DNA from: a virus
DNA: 64,000 nt
Reading direction: 5' to 3' (one strand)
Virus record (IMG/VR): IMGVR_UViG_3300044712_001255
Location: 186,001-250,000 of that record
A program made the translations under genes and the position numbers. The notes beneath the pieces were generated by a model, which searched no databases, was not told the DNA's origin, and saw only the letters and a list, made by a program, of their open reading frames with translations. This document shows positions 16,765 through 25,003 of this stretch, piece by piece (the first letter of the stretch is position 1; each line of letters opens with the position of its first letter).

Positions 16765-17472
16765 ATGCTAAAGTATCTCGTGTGCACAATGTATTGCGGT
16801 GAGCCTGACCTTCCGCATCATCTGAAGGCGATATCGCAACAAGGCGTTGAGATTGATCACAGGATCATCAGCTTCAAGAACGAGATGGAGGCACACAATG
16901 CCGTGTACTCTGCCTTCAACACAGCAGGTCCTGAGTGGATTCGTGCCAAGATTGATGCAGATGTGGTGCTGACGCCCAGTGTACTGGCTCGCATAGACGC
17001 GCCGTCAAACGCGTGGATTGACCCACAGACACACGACTTCTTCACGGATAAACTGCTACATGCCGGTGTGGCAATATATGGTAGCAGCGTCAGATTTCGA
17101 GTGCAGACTGACCCTCTGAAGTGTGATCGCAATGTGATAATCCCACCAGTAAATCAATGCGGTATTGGAGTGATTGGAACACACGCTGCACACGCAGATG
17201 AAATCACCGGATTTCACTTTGGATTTCACAGGGGCCTGAAGAGCCAGCTTCCCGTCTATGAGGACTTGCTGGCTGCATATAAGAAACACGGAGATCGAGT
17301 GCGGCTCATGGCAATTCGCGGGTTTGAACTCGGACAGTCAGATCGCTACAAGGAATGGCACCTTGGAGGAAAGCCTGTGACTGCAGACCACAACTACGGC
17401 GACGGCTTGCGACAGTTATTCGATGAGTTCAAGGGCGATGACGCACCCGTGCTTACTCGTACGTGGCGATAG
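16765..17472 (+). CDS. glycosyltransferase-like protein (GT-A type)
   Basis: 235 residues. The opening K-Y-L-V-C-T-M-Y-C resembles the nucleotide-sugar strand of GT-A folds. I-R-A-K-I-D-A-D-V-V-L near 59-69 holds a D-A-D, consistent with the metal-binding DxD. Family-2-like overall; donor and acceptor unknown. It sits alone on the plus strand inside the minus-strand array. TACCAT ends six bases before the ATG, another leaderless arrangement. It could modify host surface glycans or phage DNA. Confidence 0.65.
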   Translation: MLKYLVCTMYCGEPDLPHHLKAISQQGVEIDHRIISFKNEMEAHNAVYSAFNTAGPEWIRAKIDADVVLTPSVLARIDAPSNAWIDPQTHDFFTDKLLHAGVAIYGSSVRFRVQTDPLKCDRNVIIPPVNQCGIGVIGTHAAHADEITGFHFGFHRGLKSQLPVYEDLLAAYKKHGDRVRLMAIRGFELGQSDRYKEWHLGGKPVTADHNYGDGLRQLFDEFKGDDAPVLTRTWR

Positions 17473-17473
17473 A

Positions 17474-17704
17474 TCACTTTATTCGCAACACTGGATCATT
17501 CTTTGTGAATTGTAGCTCTTTGTAGCAGTTATTCCATCTTGGCCACAAGACACCAATAAGCCAGTGAAATGGCATCTCAGGGTCGCGACGTGACGTTATT
17601 GCTATGGCGAAAAATTTTGGATGGAATGCACATTCAACAAAGAACATGTCACCAGGCAAAATGTCTTTGGCAAGTACCGGTTCAGTGTATTGATCATCAT
17701 TCAT
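17474..17704 (-). CDS. PGD-family protein
   Basis: 76 residues; I-L-P-G-D at 15-19 and F-A-I-A-I. The last gene of the 26.2-17.5 kb sub-block, convergent with the glycosyltransferase-like gene two bases away. Confidence 0.78.
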   Translation of the reverse strand: MNDDQYTEPVLAKDILPGDMFFVECAFHPKFFAIAITSRRDPEMPFHWLIGVLWPRWNNCYKELQFTKNDPVLRIK

Positions 17705-17901
17705 GCTAGTCGACTCACAAGGTAGATTGAGTCATATTGTCCCAAGTACCATTCTTGTACATTTGTGTCTGATAAACAGATTAACTTACGACTACGTTCA
17801 CGATTATCAACGAGTATGGCAATCACGAGTAGCAATGATTCATCCCTTGCGACCAAGAGATCACCAGGATGGATTTTATCATATTGAATGTAGACGCCCA
17901 T
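17701..17901 (-). CDS. PGD-family protein
   Basis: 66 residues from the ATG in a TAATG overlap; I-H-P-G-D at 10-14 and L-L-V-I-A-I. Confidence 0.8.
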   Translation of the reverse strand: MGVYIQYDKIHPGDLLVARDESLLLVIAILVDNRERSRKLICLSDTNVQEWYLGQYDSIYLVSRLA

Positions 17902-18233
17902 TATCCCTCGATCCCGTAGTACCCATAACAATTCGCCCACCGCGGCATAATCCACGTGCTGAAGAGACCACGATTGTCGATCACAAAGAACCCGCGGTGT
18001 GAAGAAGATATACCCACTTCATTGCTTATCTCCGACACAATAAGACAACGACATATTGTTAACGATCCAGAGTCAAATGCTAATGCTTGCGTCCCAGGAG
18101 AAAAGTCCTGTATGATATATGGTCGCAAAATTTTGAGCATTTCTACCTTTGATAATCCAACGTAAGGTTCTGATGAGAACGATGCTTGTGGCAACGATAG
18201 AAAAAACTCTTCAAGTTCCGGATTGATTATCAT
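17901..18233 (-). CDS. PGD-family protein with N-terminal extension (P-G-T)
   Basis: 110 residues. About 35 extra helical residues precede F-S-P-G-T at 44-48; C-L-I-V-S follows. The extension may add a partner-binding helix. Confidence 0.7.
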   Translation of the reverse strand: MIINPELEEFFLSLPQASFSSEPYVGLSKVEMLKILRPYIIQDFSPGTQALAFDSGSLTICRCLIVSEISNEVGISSSHRGFFVIDNRGLFSTWIMPRWANCYGYYGIEG

Positions 18234-18534
18234 GTTCTTCGCTATTGTCTATGGCAAAGCTGGACTCGGTACGCGAAACATACCCTAAACTTGCATCAAT
18301 AACTGTTCGTCGCAACACACCACAAGCGTCTAACACATAGATTGATGAGTATGCATGTATGTCGTCTTCGCTTAGTTTGTCCTTATTCACCGCTATGACA
18401 AGTAGCGGATTGTGTATTAGCCTGTTATATCCTTCATCAAAATCAGGTAGCGTACTCTTGTGAGGAATGTTATTGAAATCACCTTCTCGTGTCCAGTACA
18501 CAAGGTCACCAGGCTTTGGAACGCAAAACCTCAT
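18211..18534 (-). CDS. PGD-family protein, long
   Basis: 107 residues; P-K-P-G-D at 6-10 almost at the N terminus, a long insert, then L-L-V-I-A-V. Overlaps the downstream start by 23 bases. Confidence 0.75.
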   Translation of the reverse strand: MRFCVPKPGDLVYWTREGDFNNIPHKSTLPDFDEGYNRLIHNPLLVIAVNKDKLSEDDIHAYSSIYVLDACGVLRRTVIDASLGYVSRTESSFAIDNSEEHDNQSGT

Positions 18535-18719
18535 AGGATTTCACCATCTCTCAGGACGACGAAGCGTTCATTGTTAACAATTCGACATGTTACAACGTGC
18601 GTCGTTCCAAATTGAATTATTGATAACATGACGTAGACATCAAATTGAATTGACACGACAAGATAGTTCGTATCTCTATACAAGATGATATCGCCCGGTT
18701 GTATGTCCTTGATCAACAC
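18531..18719 (-). CDS. PGD-family protein, minimal
   Basis: 62 residues; I-Q-P-G-D at 6-10 and Y-L-V-V-S-I. Close to the shortest form of the domain. Confidence 0.8.
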   Translation of the reverse strand: MLIKDIQPGDIILYRDTNYLVVSIQFDVYVMLSIIQFGTTHVVTCRIVNNERFVVLRDGEIL

Positions 18720-18922
18720 GATTCATCTCGTATGATGTTCCAAATTGGATGAATGGGATGACGATCTACGAAGCACAACTTACCTTGCGTTAGGTAGTGC
18801 AAATTCACATATCCATAATGATTGTCTACGCTAACAATAAGTATGTGGCGACGATTAGATGGCCATCCAGGCATTATTGCCAAATCACCGGGCAATAGCT
18901 GATTAGTTTTGACTTCAATCAT
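18713..18922 (-). CDS. PGD-family protein
   Basis: 69 residues from the ATG in an ATGATTGA overlap; L-L-P-G-D at 9-13 and I-L-I-V-S-V. Confidence 0.8.
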   Translation of the reverse strand: MIEVKTNQLLPGDLAIMPGWPSNRRHILIVSVDNHYGYVNLHYLTQGKLCFVDRHPIHPIWNIIRDESC

Positions 18923-19115
18923 TGATGCACTCAACAGAAAGCGTCTCTAGATAGCGCTTATATACGCGGCCAGTGAGTATGTCTGAATCATTCAAGACAG
19001 TAAATTCACATACATCATTCTCGAATACGAGAATTGATATCAGCATAGTCAACTTACTACCGCCGACGTAGTACACATCGCCTGGTGTAAGGTTGATTGC
19101 CGTTTTACGTGACAT
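18915..19115 (-). CDS. PGD-family protein
   Basis: 66 residues from the ATG in a TGATG overlap; L-T-P-G-D at 9-13 and M-L-I-S-I. Confidence 0.8.
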   Translation of the reverse strand: MSRKTAINLTPGDVYYVGGSKLTMLISILVFENDVCEFTVLNDSDILTGRVYKRYLETLSVECIND

Positions 19116-19366
19116 CACAATCCTACTTCATCTTCGCAATCTACGCGTATGATTTTATCAGTATACCGCAATGTACCACGTATTACTTGCATTGTAGGAG
19201 AAACAACCGCGACGTAATACATGTCGTCCCCATATCCAGAGTGTTGTATCGAAACAATCATGCCGAGTTTCGTAGCACCGACACCGCCCAGACCGCCGCC
19301 TCCCCCGCAGTACACTATGTTACCCGGGACCAGGCTACCAAATTCGACAGTTTTGTAACCGCTCAT
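19115..19366 (-). CDS. PGD-family protein with Gly-rich loop (P-G-N)
   Basis: 83 residues; L-V-P-G-N at 12-16. The loop after the motif is CGGGGGLGGVG, unlike any sibling. M-I-V-S-I follows. ATGA overlap. Confidence 0.76.
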   Translation of the reverse strand: MSGYKTVEFGSLVPGNIVYCGGGGGLGGVGATKLGMIVSIQHSGYGDDMYYVAVVSPTMQVIRGTLRYTDKIIRVDCEDEVGL

Positions 19367-19545
19367 TGTATTATGTCCAGTTCTTGATCTAGCGCCCAAG
19401 CGAAGCTGTGCAATTCACTTTTGCAAGTAAGGATTGTCACGTAAACGCCTGTGCCCGCATGCAGTACAGAAATGACAATAAATGTCATATGACTGTTAGA
19501 CATGTATCGTCCTAAACTTCCTGGTGTGATATCACGTACGTACAA
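19363..19545 (-). CDS. PGD-family protein (P-G-S variant)
   Basis: 60 residues; I-T-P-G-S at 6-10 and F-I-V-I-S-V. Minimal length. Confidence 0.75.
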   Translation of the reverse strand: MYVRDITPGSLGRYMSNSHMTFIVISVLHAGTGVYVTILTCKSELHSFAWALDQELDIIQ

Positions 19546-19548
19546 GCA

Positions 19549-19749
19549 TCACCCCTCTTCAAGGCGCATAATCACCGCCGTCCAAGCGCCAACCCACTCT
19601 CCCGGCAATGGAATACATCCCTTGGGCGATAGAAGCGTAAGCAAGTGAAGATCAGATTCCCTACGTTCTACGCTTATGACCAACCACAGGGCGTTTTTGT
19701 TATCGTCAGTGACGATGATATCACCTGGTATGATATCTCGAGTCATCAT
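19549..19749 (-). CDS. PGD-family protein
   Basis: 66 residues from ATG 19749 (19761 also possible); I-I-P-G-D at 6-10 and W-L-V-I-S-V. Confidence 0.78.
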   Translation of the reverse strand: MMTRDIIPGDIIVTDDNKNALWLVISVERRESDLHLLTLLSPKGCIPLPGEWVGAWTAVIMRLEEG

Positions 19750-19750
19750 C

Positions 19751-19984
19751 CTACGCAACATCGCGTATCACTCTCATCTTTTTCATGTGATGCATGATTT
19801 CTTTAATCAGTTTACCATCGTATGTCAGCAAACTACACTCGATGAGTCCAACGTGAATGTAATCGTCTCTACAACAACGAACGACAGCAATCACAAGCGC
19901 AAACCGTGAATTTACAATCATAACGTCGCCAGGAACTATTTCAATATCCAATGATCTTGCGTCATTCTTGTAGCCTCTCGACAT
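19751..19984 (-). CDS. PGD-family protein
   Basis: 77 residues; I-V-P-G-D at 16-20 and A-L-V-I-A-V. Confidence 0.8.
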   Translation of the reverse strand: MSRGYKNDARSLDIEIVPGDVMIVNSRFALVIAVVRCCRDDYIHVGLIECSLLTYDGKLIKEIMHHMKKMRVIRDVA

Positions 19985-20228
19985 ACAACGTCAACCTGCT
20001 AAAGCTAATGTTTGTCGGTAAATTGTACAGCTTACCATCACCATTTACGACGCATATGCAATTTATGCCTTCACCCGCCCGTATTTTTACGCTAATTACT
20101 AAAGCAGGCGGTCGTAAGATGCATAATTTTGGCGTTGCGTTGACCCACATAGTTCCTTGAGTCCACCAGATCAAATCACCTGGCAAAACATTGTCGAATA
20201 AATCCTGGCAACATGTTACAGTGATCAT
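19962..20228 (-). CDS. PGD-family protein
   Basis: 88 residues; V-L-P-G-D at 14-18, a 20-residue insert, then A-L-V-I-S-V. Confidence 0.8.
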   Translation of the reverse strand: MITVTCCQDLFDNVLPGDLIWWTQGTMWVNATPKLCILRPPALVISVKIRAGEGINCICVVNGDGKLYNLPTNISFSRLTLYVERLQE

Positions 20229-20464
20229 GTTTCCTCTTCGCGAGGAAACCGCTTGAATTTAAAATCTGTTCTGTACATCACGTGTGTCGGACCAACGCTG
20301 TCTACGGAATTGAGAATCATCATAGCGACATTATCAACTATGCGTCCATTATACGTGTATATGAGCTGCGTAGAAATTATCAACCACTGCGTTTTGAACC
20401 ACAACACCACATCACCTGGGAGCAGTTCATCTGCTCGGCAATCGATCATATCATTATGAGTCAT
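20225..20464 (-). CDS. PGD-family protein
   Basis: 79 residues (74 from the second Met, which follows the upstream stop); L-L-P-G-D at 14-18 and W-L-I-I-S. Confidence 0.78.
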   Translation of the reverse strand: MTHNDMIDCRADELLPGDVVLWFKTQWLIISTQLIYTYNGRIVDNVAMMILNSVDSVGPTHVMYRTDFKFKRFPREEET

Positions 20465-20687
20465 CTTGCTTTAATCGACGTATTGTTCCAAATTGATGCT
20501 CCCCGATTGTTTTCTTACTCACCCTACCATTGTCATAAATCATCGTAAGCATGCGATATTGATAATCATCTAGTGCTGTAGATTTGACATTCTGCGCCGC
20601 AATGACCAACCGCCACACATTTGCCCACATGATCATGTCACCGGGCACAATTTCAAAGGGGTTGACGTATTCGTATTCGTCAGTCAT
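20454..20687 (-). CDS. PGD-family protein
   Basis: 77 residues; I-V-P-G-D at 13-17 and R-L-V-I-A. ATGA overlap upstream. Confidence 0.8.
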   Translation of the reverse strand: MTDEYEYVNPFEIVPGDMIMWANVWRLVIAAQNVKSTALDDYQYRMLTMIYDNGRVSKKTIGEHQFGTIRRLKQDDS

Positions 20688-20896
20688 GATTCATCCACTG
20701 CGAAACGATGTATCATAGTGTCACCTATAGGAAATGTTCTTTCTATCAACTTTTGTGTTTGAAGCACTATGAGCGTATATCCAATGTGTTTATGGTATTT
20801 CATTGTGATGACAAGACATAGGCCATCACCAAATACAGACACATACGCATCACCCGGCTGAAGATCACGTACGCACGCGTTTTTAGCAAACTTCAT
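20684..20896 (-). CDS. PGD-family protein
   Basis: 70 residues; L-Q-P-G-D at 12-16 and C-L-V-I-T. Confidence 0.8.
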   Translation of the reverse strand: MKFAKNACVRDLQPGDAYVSVFGDGLCLVITMKYHKHIGYTLIVLQTQKLIERTFPIGDTMIHRFAVDES

Positions 20897-21125
20897 GATG
20901 CATCCTCTCCCTTGAACACACGGGTGACTGTTCCATCATAGACAAAATACCTACTTTGATAACGCCCTTGTGACATACAACCAACTCACAAAGGTTGTGG
21001 CATTGATATGAAGTAGGGAGATTTTTAACGCTGATGACAATAGAGGGACTGTTAAAGTAATAAATCACATCACCAGGGCATAGGTCGCCCACATACGTTT
21101 GTTCGTGATGTATCCACTTGCTCAT
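20883..21125 (-). CDS. PGD-family protein
   Basis: 80 residues; L-C-P-G-D at 15-19 and S-I-V-I-S-V. Several Cys and His residues in the second half could bind metal. Confidence 0.8.
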   Translation of the reverse strand: MSKWIHHEQTYVGDLCPGDVIYYFNSPSIVISVKNLPTSYQCHNLCELVVCHKGVIKVGILSMMEQSPVCSRERMHHEVC

Positions 21126-21319
21126 GTGTTGTATCTACGGATGTGGCATATTGAGTATACAAAGTAATGCCTATGTTTCACAACGTCATCCAATATAATG
21201 GCATGAATACGTTCTTTTTCAACACATACGCTGAGCACAAGACACCATCGTAAGCCAACTTCCATTACGTCTCCTGGAAAAAGTCCCATTGCCGCTATCA
21301 ACATTTCATCATCATTCAT
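21122..21319 (-). CDS. PGD-family protein
   Basis: 65 residues; L-F-P-G-D at 13-17 and C-L-V-L-S-V. ATGA overlap at its end with the next gene. Confidence 0.8.
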   Translation of the reverse strand: MNDDEMLIAAMGLFPGDVMEVGLRWCLVLSVCVEKERIHAIILDDVVKHRHYFVYSICHIRRYNT

Positions 21320-21539
21320 GAGCGTACTTCCATAGCGTCACAGTCCAATTTTCTGCGTAGTGAAATGAATCAACTTTACCATCGATCAACACTGATACGA
21401 TGATTCGCTCATATGATACACGCATGTTTATGGCTACGCCTACGACCATGCGCATGGCGCCAAGACAAAGTAACAGATCGCCCGGCTCGATTTCACAAGC
21501 GCGATGGCGATATTCGTCAGTAAGTTCGTCCTTAAACAT
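21312..21539 (-). CDS. PGD-family protein
   Basis: 75 residues from the ATG in an ATGTTTAA overlap; I-E-P-G-D at 17-21 and M-V-V-G-V. Confidence 0.8.
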   Translation of the reverse strand: MFKDELTDEYRHRACEIEPGDLLLCLGAMRMVVGVAINMRVSYERIIVSVLIDGKVDSFHYAENWTVTLWKYAHE

Positions 21540-21738
21540 GGATGTGACGCACGAACTTGACTGTTTCCAACTGCTCAAAGAGATAAGGGACATTCCGTCC
21601 GTTTATCAGAACGTCTGCTCGGATGTTATCGTACACTACTCTCCAAACTGCGATCACTAGCTTCTCACCCATACCAGACACGACAAGCATGTCTCCAGGT
21701 TGAAGCTCGTACGCAAAACCCATCTTTGCGTTTGTCAT
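21532..21738 (-). CDS. PGD-family protein
   Basis: 68 residues; L-Q-P-G-D at 12-16 and K-L-V-I-A-V. ATGA overlap. Confidence 0.8.
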   Translation of the reverse strand: MTNAKMGFAYELQPGDMLVVSGMGEKLVIAVWRVVYDNIRADVLINGRNVPYLFEQLETVKFVRHIHV

Positions 21739-21947
21739 GATCTCTGCTCTTCTCCCCACTGCCAGGTATACATGGTGAAATTGAAGTGGAATTCTCTTTT
21801 CACTATAGCGTTGTTGCTGGTGAGTAACACAGTCAAACACGTAGAATTCCAATCGTGATATACACTTACGATGAGGCAGTATCTCGAGCCTTCGAGTATC
21901 ATATTACCGGGCACGAGATGCCGCACTTCCATTCTTGAAAAAGTCAT
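21735..21947 (-). CDS. PGD-family protein (P-G-N variant)
   Basis: 70 residues; L-V-P-G-N at 11-15 and C-L-I-V-S-V. ATGA overlap. Confidence 0.8.
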   Translation of the reverse strand: MTFSRMEVRHLVPGNMILEGSRYCLIVSVYHDWNSTCLTVLLTSNNAIVKREFHFNFTMYTWQWGEEQRS

Positions 21948-22153
21948 GTTCGATACTTCACGCAATGCACAGTCCACCATCTCTGACATAGTTTGCGTTC
22001 TAATGTATTGTCACTGCGCAAGACAATAAAATTGATGTACGCCGAAGAACGACGTACGCTGACGACAAGTTTACCTTCAACTATGTCGCCTGGCTCAACG
22101 TCGTTCACAACCATTACGCCATCAAATACATCATCAACATAGTTTATTTTCAT
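21944..22153 (-). CDS. PGD-family protein, recent duplicate
   Basis: 69 residues; V-E-P-G-D-I-V-E-G at 19-27 and L-V-V-S-V-R-R-S. Clearly the closest relative of the next gene upstream: both share V-E-P-G-D-I-V-E-G, L-E-R and T-V-H-C-x-K-Y at the end. Confidence 0.82.
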   Translation of the reverse strand: MKINYVDDVFDGVMVVNDVEPGDIVEGKLVVSVRRSSAYINFIVLRSDNTLERKLCQRWWTVHCVKYRT

Positions 22154-22344
22154 ATTTGATATTTTGCACAATGCACCGTTGAACCTGTGATGCACACGAA
22201 TCGTTCCAATACGCTGTCGCGGTGCAGGACAGTAAAAACAACTCGAGTCACAGAACGATGAACACTGATGACGAGCATTCCCTCGACTATGTCGCCGGGT
22301 TCAACAACATCCACGGACATTATCCCAATGCTCTCGTCAGTCAT
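22150..22344 (-). CDS. PGD-family protein, recent duplicate
   Basis: 64 residues; V-E-P-G-D-I-V-E-G at 14-22 and L-V-I-S-V-H-R-S. Sister of the gene at 21944-22153. Confidence 0.82.
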   Translation of the reverse strand: MTDESIGIMSVDVVEPGDIVEGMLVISVHRSVTRVVFTVLHRDSVLERFVCITGSTVHCAKYQI

Positions 22345-22589
22345 ATAGCTTGTGCCAATTCAACACGCTCGAGCTGCACATGCTTGTGGAACTTATACTG
22401 TTGAACTTGTGTGCCAACGAGCACAGACAATGTTACACTTACGTTGGAATTGTCAATATCAACACTCACGATAATGCACCACCACTTCTTGGTATTGTGG
22501 TCAACCCATAATCCTACGATATCACCAGGGCAGATATCTGTTACAAATACCAATTTGCAATTTTCTCGAACAGGTCTCCAATTAGACAT
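22341..22589 (-). CDS. PGD-family protein
   Basis: 82 residues; I-C-P-G-D at 19-23 and C-I-I-V-S-V. Confidence 0.8.
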   Translation of the reverse strand: MSNWRPVRENCKLVFVTDICPGDIVGLWVDHNTKKWWCIIVSVDIDNSNVSVTLSVLVGTQVQQYKFHKHVQLERVELAQAI

Positions 22590-22791
22590 ACAGCTTCACT
22601 TGTGTGTCGCACAAATAGCGCAATTCACGCACCCCAGAACGCCAAAGAACGCGCAGGAGAATGAAATGTTTTTGTTCGTAGACAATGCTTAATATAAGCA
22701 CCCGTTCTGGAGGAAAACATAACATATCGCCCGGCTCAAGATCACAGGCCAATACAGATATGTACTGTGGCAATTCGATCGTGTCTTTCAT
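22582..22791 (-). CDS. PGD-family protein
   Basis: 69 residues from the ATG in a TGATG overlap; L-E-P-G-D at 18-22 and V-L-I-L-S-I. Confidence 0.8.
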   Translation of the reverse strand: MKDTIELPQYISVLACDLEPGDMLCFPPERVLILSIVYEQKHFILLRVLWRSGVRELRYLCDTQVKLYV

Positions 22792-23021
22792 CACAGCTTG
22801 AGCTTTTTCAAGACAGACATACTGGAATACCCAATCTCAAGAAGGCCAAATTCTGTGAGAAACTGTAACTTCATAAGACGCTGACTATTAGTTTCTCTAC
22901 ATGTACCGATCACAAGCGCCCATCCAATTTGATGTCCGTGAAACCGCCACTGCGCAATGTCTCCCGGAACAATGTTGCCAGCATATTCCCATTCCCAATC
23001 GATTGCTTTACGCTCGTTCAT
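22791..23021 (-). CDS. PGD-family protein, subtype B
   Basis: 76 residues; N-I-V-P-G-D at 16-21 and A-L-V-I-G. Its W-E-x-A-G-N lead-in matches the gene at 23244, so it belongs to the B half of the alternating A/B units. Confidence 0.8.
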   Translation of the reverse strand: MNERKAIDWEWEYAGNIVPGDIAQWRFHGHQIGWALVIGTCRETNSQRLMKLQFLTEFGLLEIGYSSMSVLKKLKL

Positions 23022-23254
23022 GACCACTTCGCCCTGCGAATGTGCACACATGACGTTAGCGCAAACACATGTTCGGTTATTGCGCCATAGCGCAAACACG
23101 AAACAAAGATACGTTTGTTGCCTTGATATTCTCCTGATCGTACGCTAATCACAAGGGAAAATTCCATGCCAAATTCACGCAGAAGATCACCAGGTTCAAT
23201 CGAACATGCTTGGACGTATTCAATACCGAAGCTTGTGTGGGAATCAATAATCAT
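23018..23254 (-). CDS. PGD-family protein, subtype A
   Basis: 78 residues; M-I-I-D-S-H-T start, I-E-P-G-D at 19-23, L-V-I-S-V-R-S-G-E-Y and the ending H-I-R-R. Same subtype as 23470 and 23896. Confidence 0.82.
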   Translation of the reverse strand: MIIDSHTSFGIEYVQACSIEPGDLLREFGMEFSLVISVRSGEYQGNKRIFVSCLRYGAITEHVFALTSCVHIRRAKWS

Positions 23255-23480
23255 CAGCTCTTATCATGACAAAATACAAATCGTTGTTATCTACCCAAGT
23301 AGACATTAGCGTTGAATCTCGTAAGGTTGTCACATAGCTACGTTGTACGTCAACATTCTTGTGATGCTTCACACTCACTACAAGCACAGCACGCTTATTA
23401 GAGTAATTGCTATAGAACACAACATCGCCGGGAACCAAGTTCCCTGCACGTTCCCAACCTTGCCCACATTTATTGCTCAT
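23244..23480 (-). CDS. PGD-family protein, subtype B
   Basis: 78 residues; A-G-N-L-V-P-G-D at 12-19 and V-L-V-V-S-V. It alternates with subtype A neighbours. Confidence 0.82.
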   Translation of the reverse strand: MSNKCGQGWERAGNLVPGDVVFYSNYSNKRAVLVVSVKHHKNVDVQRSYVTTLRDSTLMSTWVDNNDLYFVMIRADDY

Positions 23481-23709
23481 TGTTCATCCTACGAACGTGA
23501 ATATGCGTCGTTGGAATAAACAGAGTCTCTAGCACAACACCGTGCTCAATATATGAGACAAACACGCGTTTTGCACCTCGATATTCTCCTGATCGTATGC
23601 TGATAATGAGGTGAAATTTCCCGTCGTAGTCGTACATCATATCACCTGGTTCAACCTTGTGGATTGGAACGTAAGCGACATCTGGGTCTGTGTGGGAACC
23701 AAAAATCAT
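23470..23709 (-). CDS. PGD-family protein, subtype A
   Basis: 79 residues; M-I-F-G-S-H-T start, V-E-P-G-D at 19-23, L-I-I-S-I-R-S-G-E-Y, and ending H-V-R-R-M-N. Confidence 0.82.
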   Translation of the reverse strand: MIFGSHTDPDVAYVPIHKVEPGDMMYDYDGKFHLIISIRSGEYRGAKRVFVSYIEHGVVLETLFIPTTHIHVRRMNNEQ

Positions 23710-23906
23710 GTATCCCTCTCAAGAATCATAACGCCGTCACTTGGTAAGAATGTAACAGTTGCAAGTTGATTTCCTAACAATGTTGTAAGTTTGATGTAGT
23801 AATTTTCTGGCGTGGGAAGAAACACCGATATCACAAGTCCCCATCGAAACAACACATCACCCGGAATAACATTGCGAGCAGCTACGTGCATGATGTTATG
23901 GCTCAA
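23706..23906 (-). CDS. PGD-family protein, subtype B
   Basis: 66 residues; N-V-I-P-G-D at 12-17 and G-L-V-I-S-V with a very short loop between. Confidence 0.8.
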   Translation of the reverse strand: MSHNIMHVAARNVIPGDVLFRWGLVISVFLPTPENYYIKLTTLLGNQLATVTFLPSDGVMILERDT

Positions 23907-24141
23907 TGTTCATCCTGCGAATGTGCAGGTATACTACTGGTATAAGTTTAATTTCTACCACCACACCACATTTCAAATATGAAATAAAGATGCGTGTTGC
24001 GTTGTGATATTCTTCTTGCCTTGCAGCGACCACGAGGTGAAATTTTCCAAGGTGATCATACAACATATCGCCCGGTTTAACCTCGTCCGCGCGAATGCAA
24101 TCAATTGTCATATCTGTGACGTCTGCATGAGTATCAAACAT
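23896..24141 (-). CDS. PGD-family protein, subtype A
   Basis: 81 residues from the ATG in an ATGTTTGA overlap; V-K-P-G-D-M-L-Y-D at 21-29 and ending H-I-R-R-M-N, matching the subtype A gene at 23470. Confidence 0.82.
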   Translation of the reverse strand: MFDTHADVTDMTIDCIRADEVKPGDMLYDHLGKFHLVVAARQEEYHNATRIFISYLKCGVVVEIKLIPVVYLHIRRMNIEP

Positions 24142-24322
24142 TACAACACTCGCAAAGCACCAAGAATAATTCGTCGAGGCGTTCGCAACGCATGACAAGA
24201 AAATTCTCACGTAACATCATCACAGTGACATTGTGTGTATTTGGTCGAACACTCACCACAAGACAGACGTATCCACCATGAAAGACAAGATCGCCGGGTG
24301 TTAGGTTCTCAGCTTGTTTCAT
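24134..24322 (-). CDS. PGD-family protein, subtype B
   Basis: 62 residues from the ATG in an ATGA overlap; N-L-T-P-G-D at 6-11 and C-L-V-V-S-V. Confidence 0.8.
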   Translation of the reverse strand: MKQAENLTPGDLVFHGGYVCLVVSVRPNTHNVTVMMLRENFLVMRCERLDELFLVLCECCNV

Positions 24323-24522
24323 TGTTCTCTCGTCAAAATCACGTACGAGTTTTCGATCGGTTGCCAAGGCCATGTTATAACACACCCCCTATACAATGTG
24401 ATTATCTTTGCAGAATGCTCAAGAGCGTTAAATTGCACTTTGATCACAAGAGCGGGACCGCCGCCAAAAATGATGACGTCGCCCGGGACAAGGTCAGCTA
24501 CTGGACACGCCTCGTTGTTCAC
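24319..24522 (-). CDS. PGD-family protein
   Basis: 67 residues from a GTG that overlaps the upstream TGA; L-V-P-G-D at 11-15 and A-L-V-I-K-V. Confidence 0.8.
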   Translation of the reverse strand: MNNEACPVADLVPGDVIIFGGGPALVIKVQFNALEHSAKIITLYRGCVITWPWQPIENSYVILTREQ

Positions 24523-24773
24523 AGGTCCCTCACCAAGATTATGTGACCTGTACAATATTCTTTGTAGTAATTCCCTAAGACACCGTTAATCAATGTTGTC
24601 ACTTTGACGTGGTTACCATCATGCATCACACTTATCACAAGACCAGTATAACGCCCACGTCGATAGAAAACGATATCACCCGGAACCAGGTCTTCCGCTG
24701 CACACCATTGTTGGTCGCTCACTGAACTTGAGCTATCATCGATCGTCGAGCTCGTGGGGGAACCAAAAATCAC
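24519..24773 (-). CDS. PGD-family protein, subtype A-like
   Basis: 84 residues from a GTG overlapping the upstream stop. M-I-F-G-S-x-T supports this start, as in 23470. A Ser-rich linker precedes L-V-P-G-D at 29-33; G-L-V-I-S-V follows. Confidence 0.8.
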   Translation of the reverse strand: MIFGSPTSSTIDDSSSSVSDQQWCAAEDLVPGDIVFYRRGRYTGLVISVMHDGNHVKVTTLINGVLGNYYKEYCTGHIILVRDL

Positions 24774-25003
24774 GATTCCCTCACCATGCACGCATACCGA
24801 GACTCATTGACTGCGTGTAGAGTGATCACTTCACTGCCGAACAGATAGACAAGAACAGTACAATCCAAATGCGCTCGACACGACCTAACGCTTATGACAA
24901 GTGCCATGTCCTTTATGACATCGCCTGGCTCAAGAGATATCGCTCTACGCCATTCGTAGTTCTTGATCAACATGTCTTTGACGATAAAATCTGAATAGTT
25001 CAT
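24770..25003 (-). CDS. PGD-family protein
   Basis: 77 residues; L-E-P-G-D at 24-28 and A-L-V-I-S-V with a very short loop. Confidence 0.8.
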   Translation of the reverse strand: MNYSDFIVKDMLIKNYEWRRAISLEPGDVIKDMALVISVRSCRAHLDCTVLVYLFGSEVITLHAVNESRYACMVRES

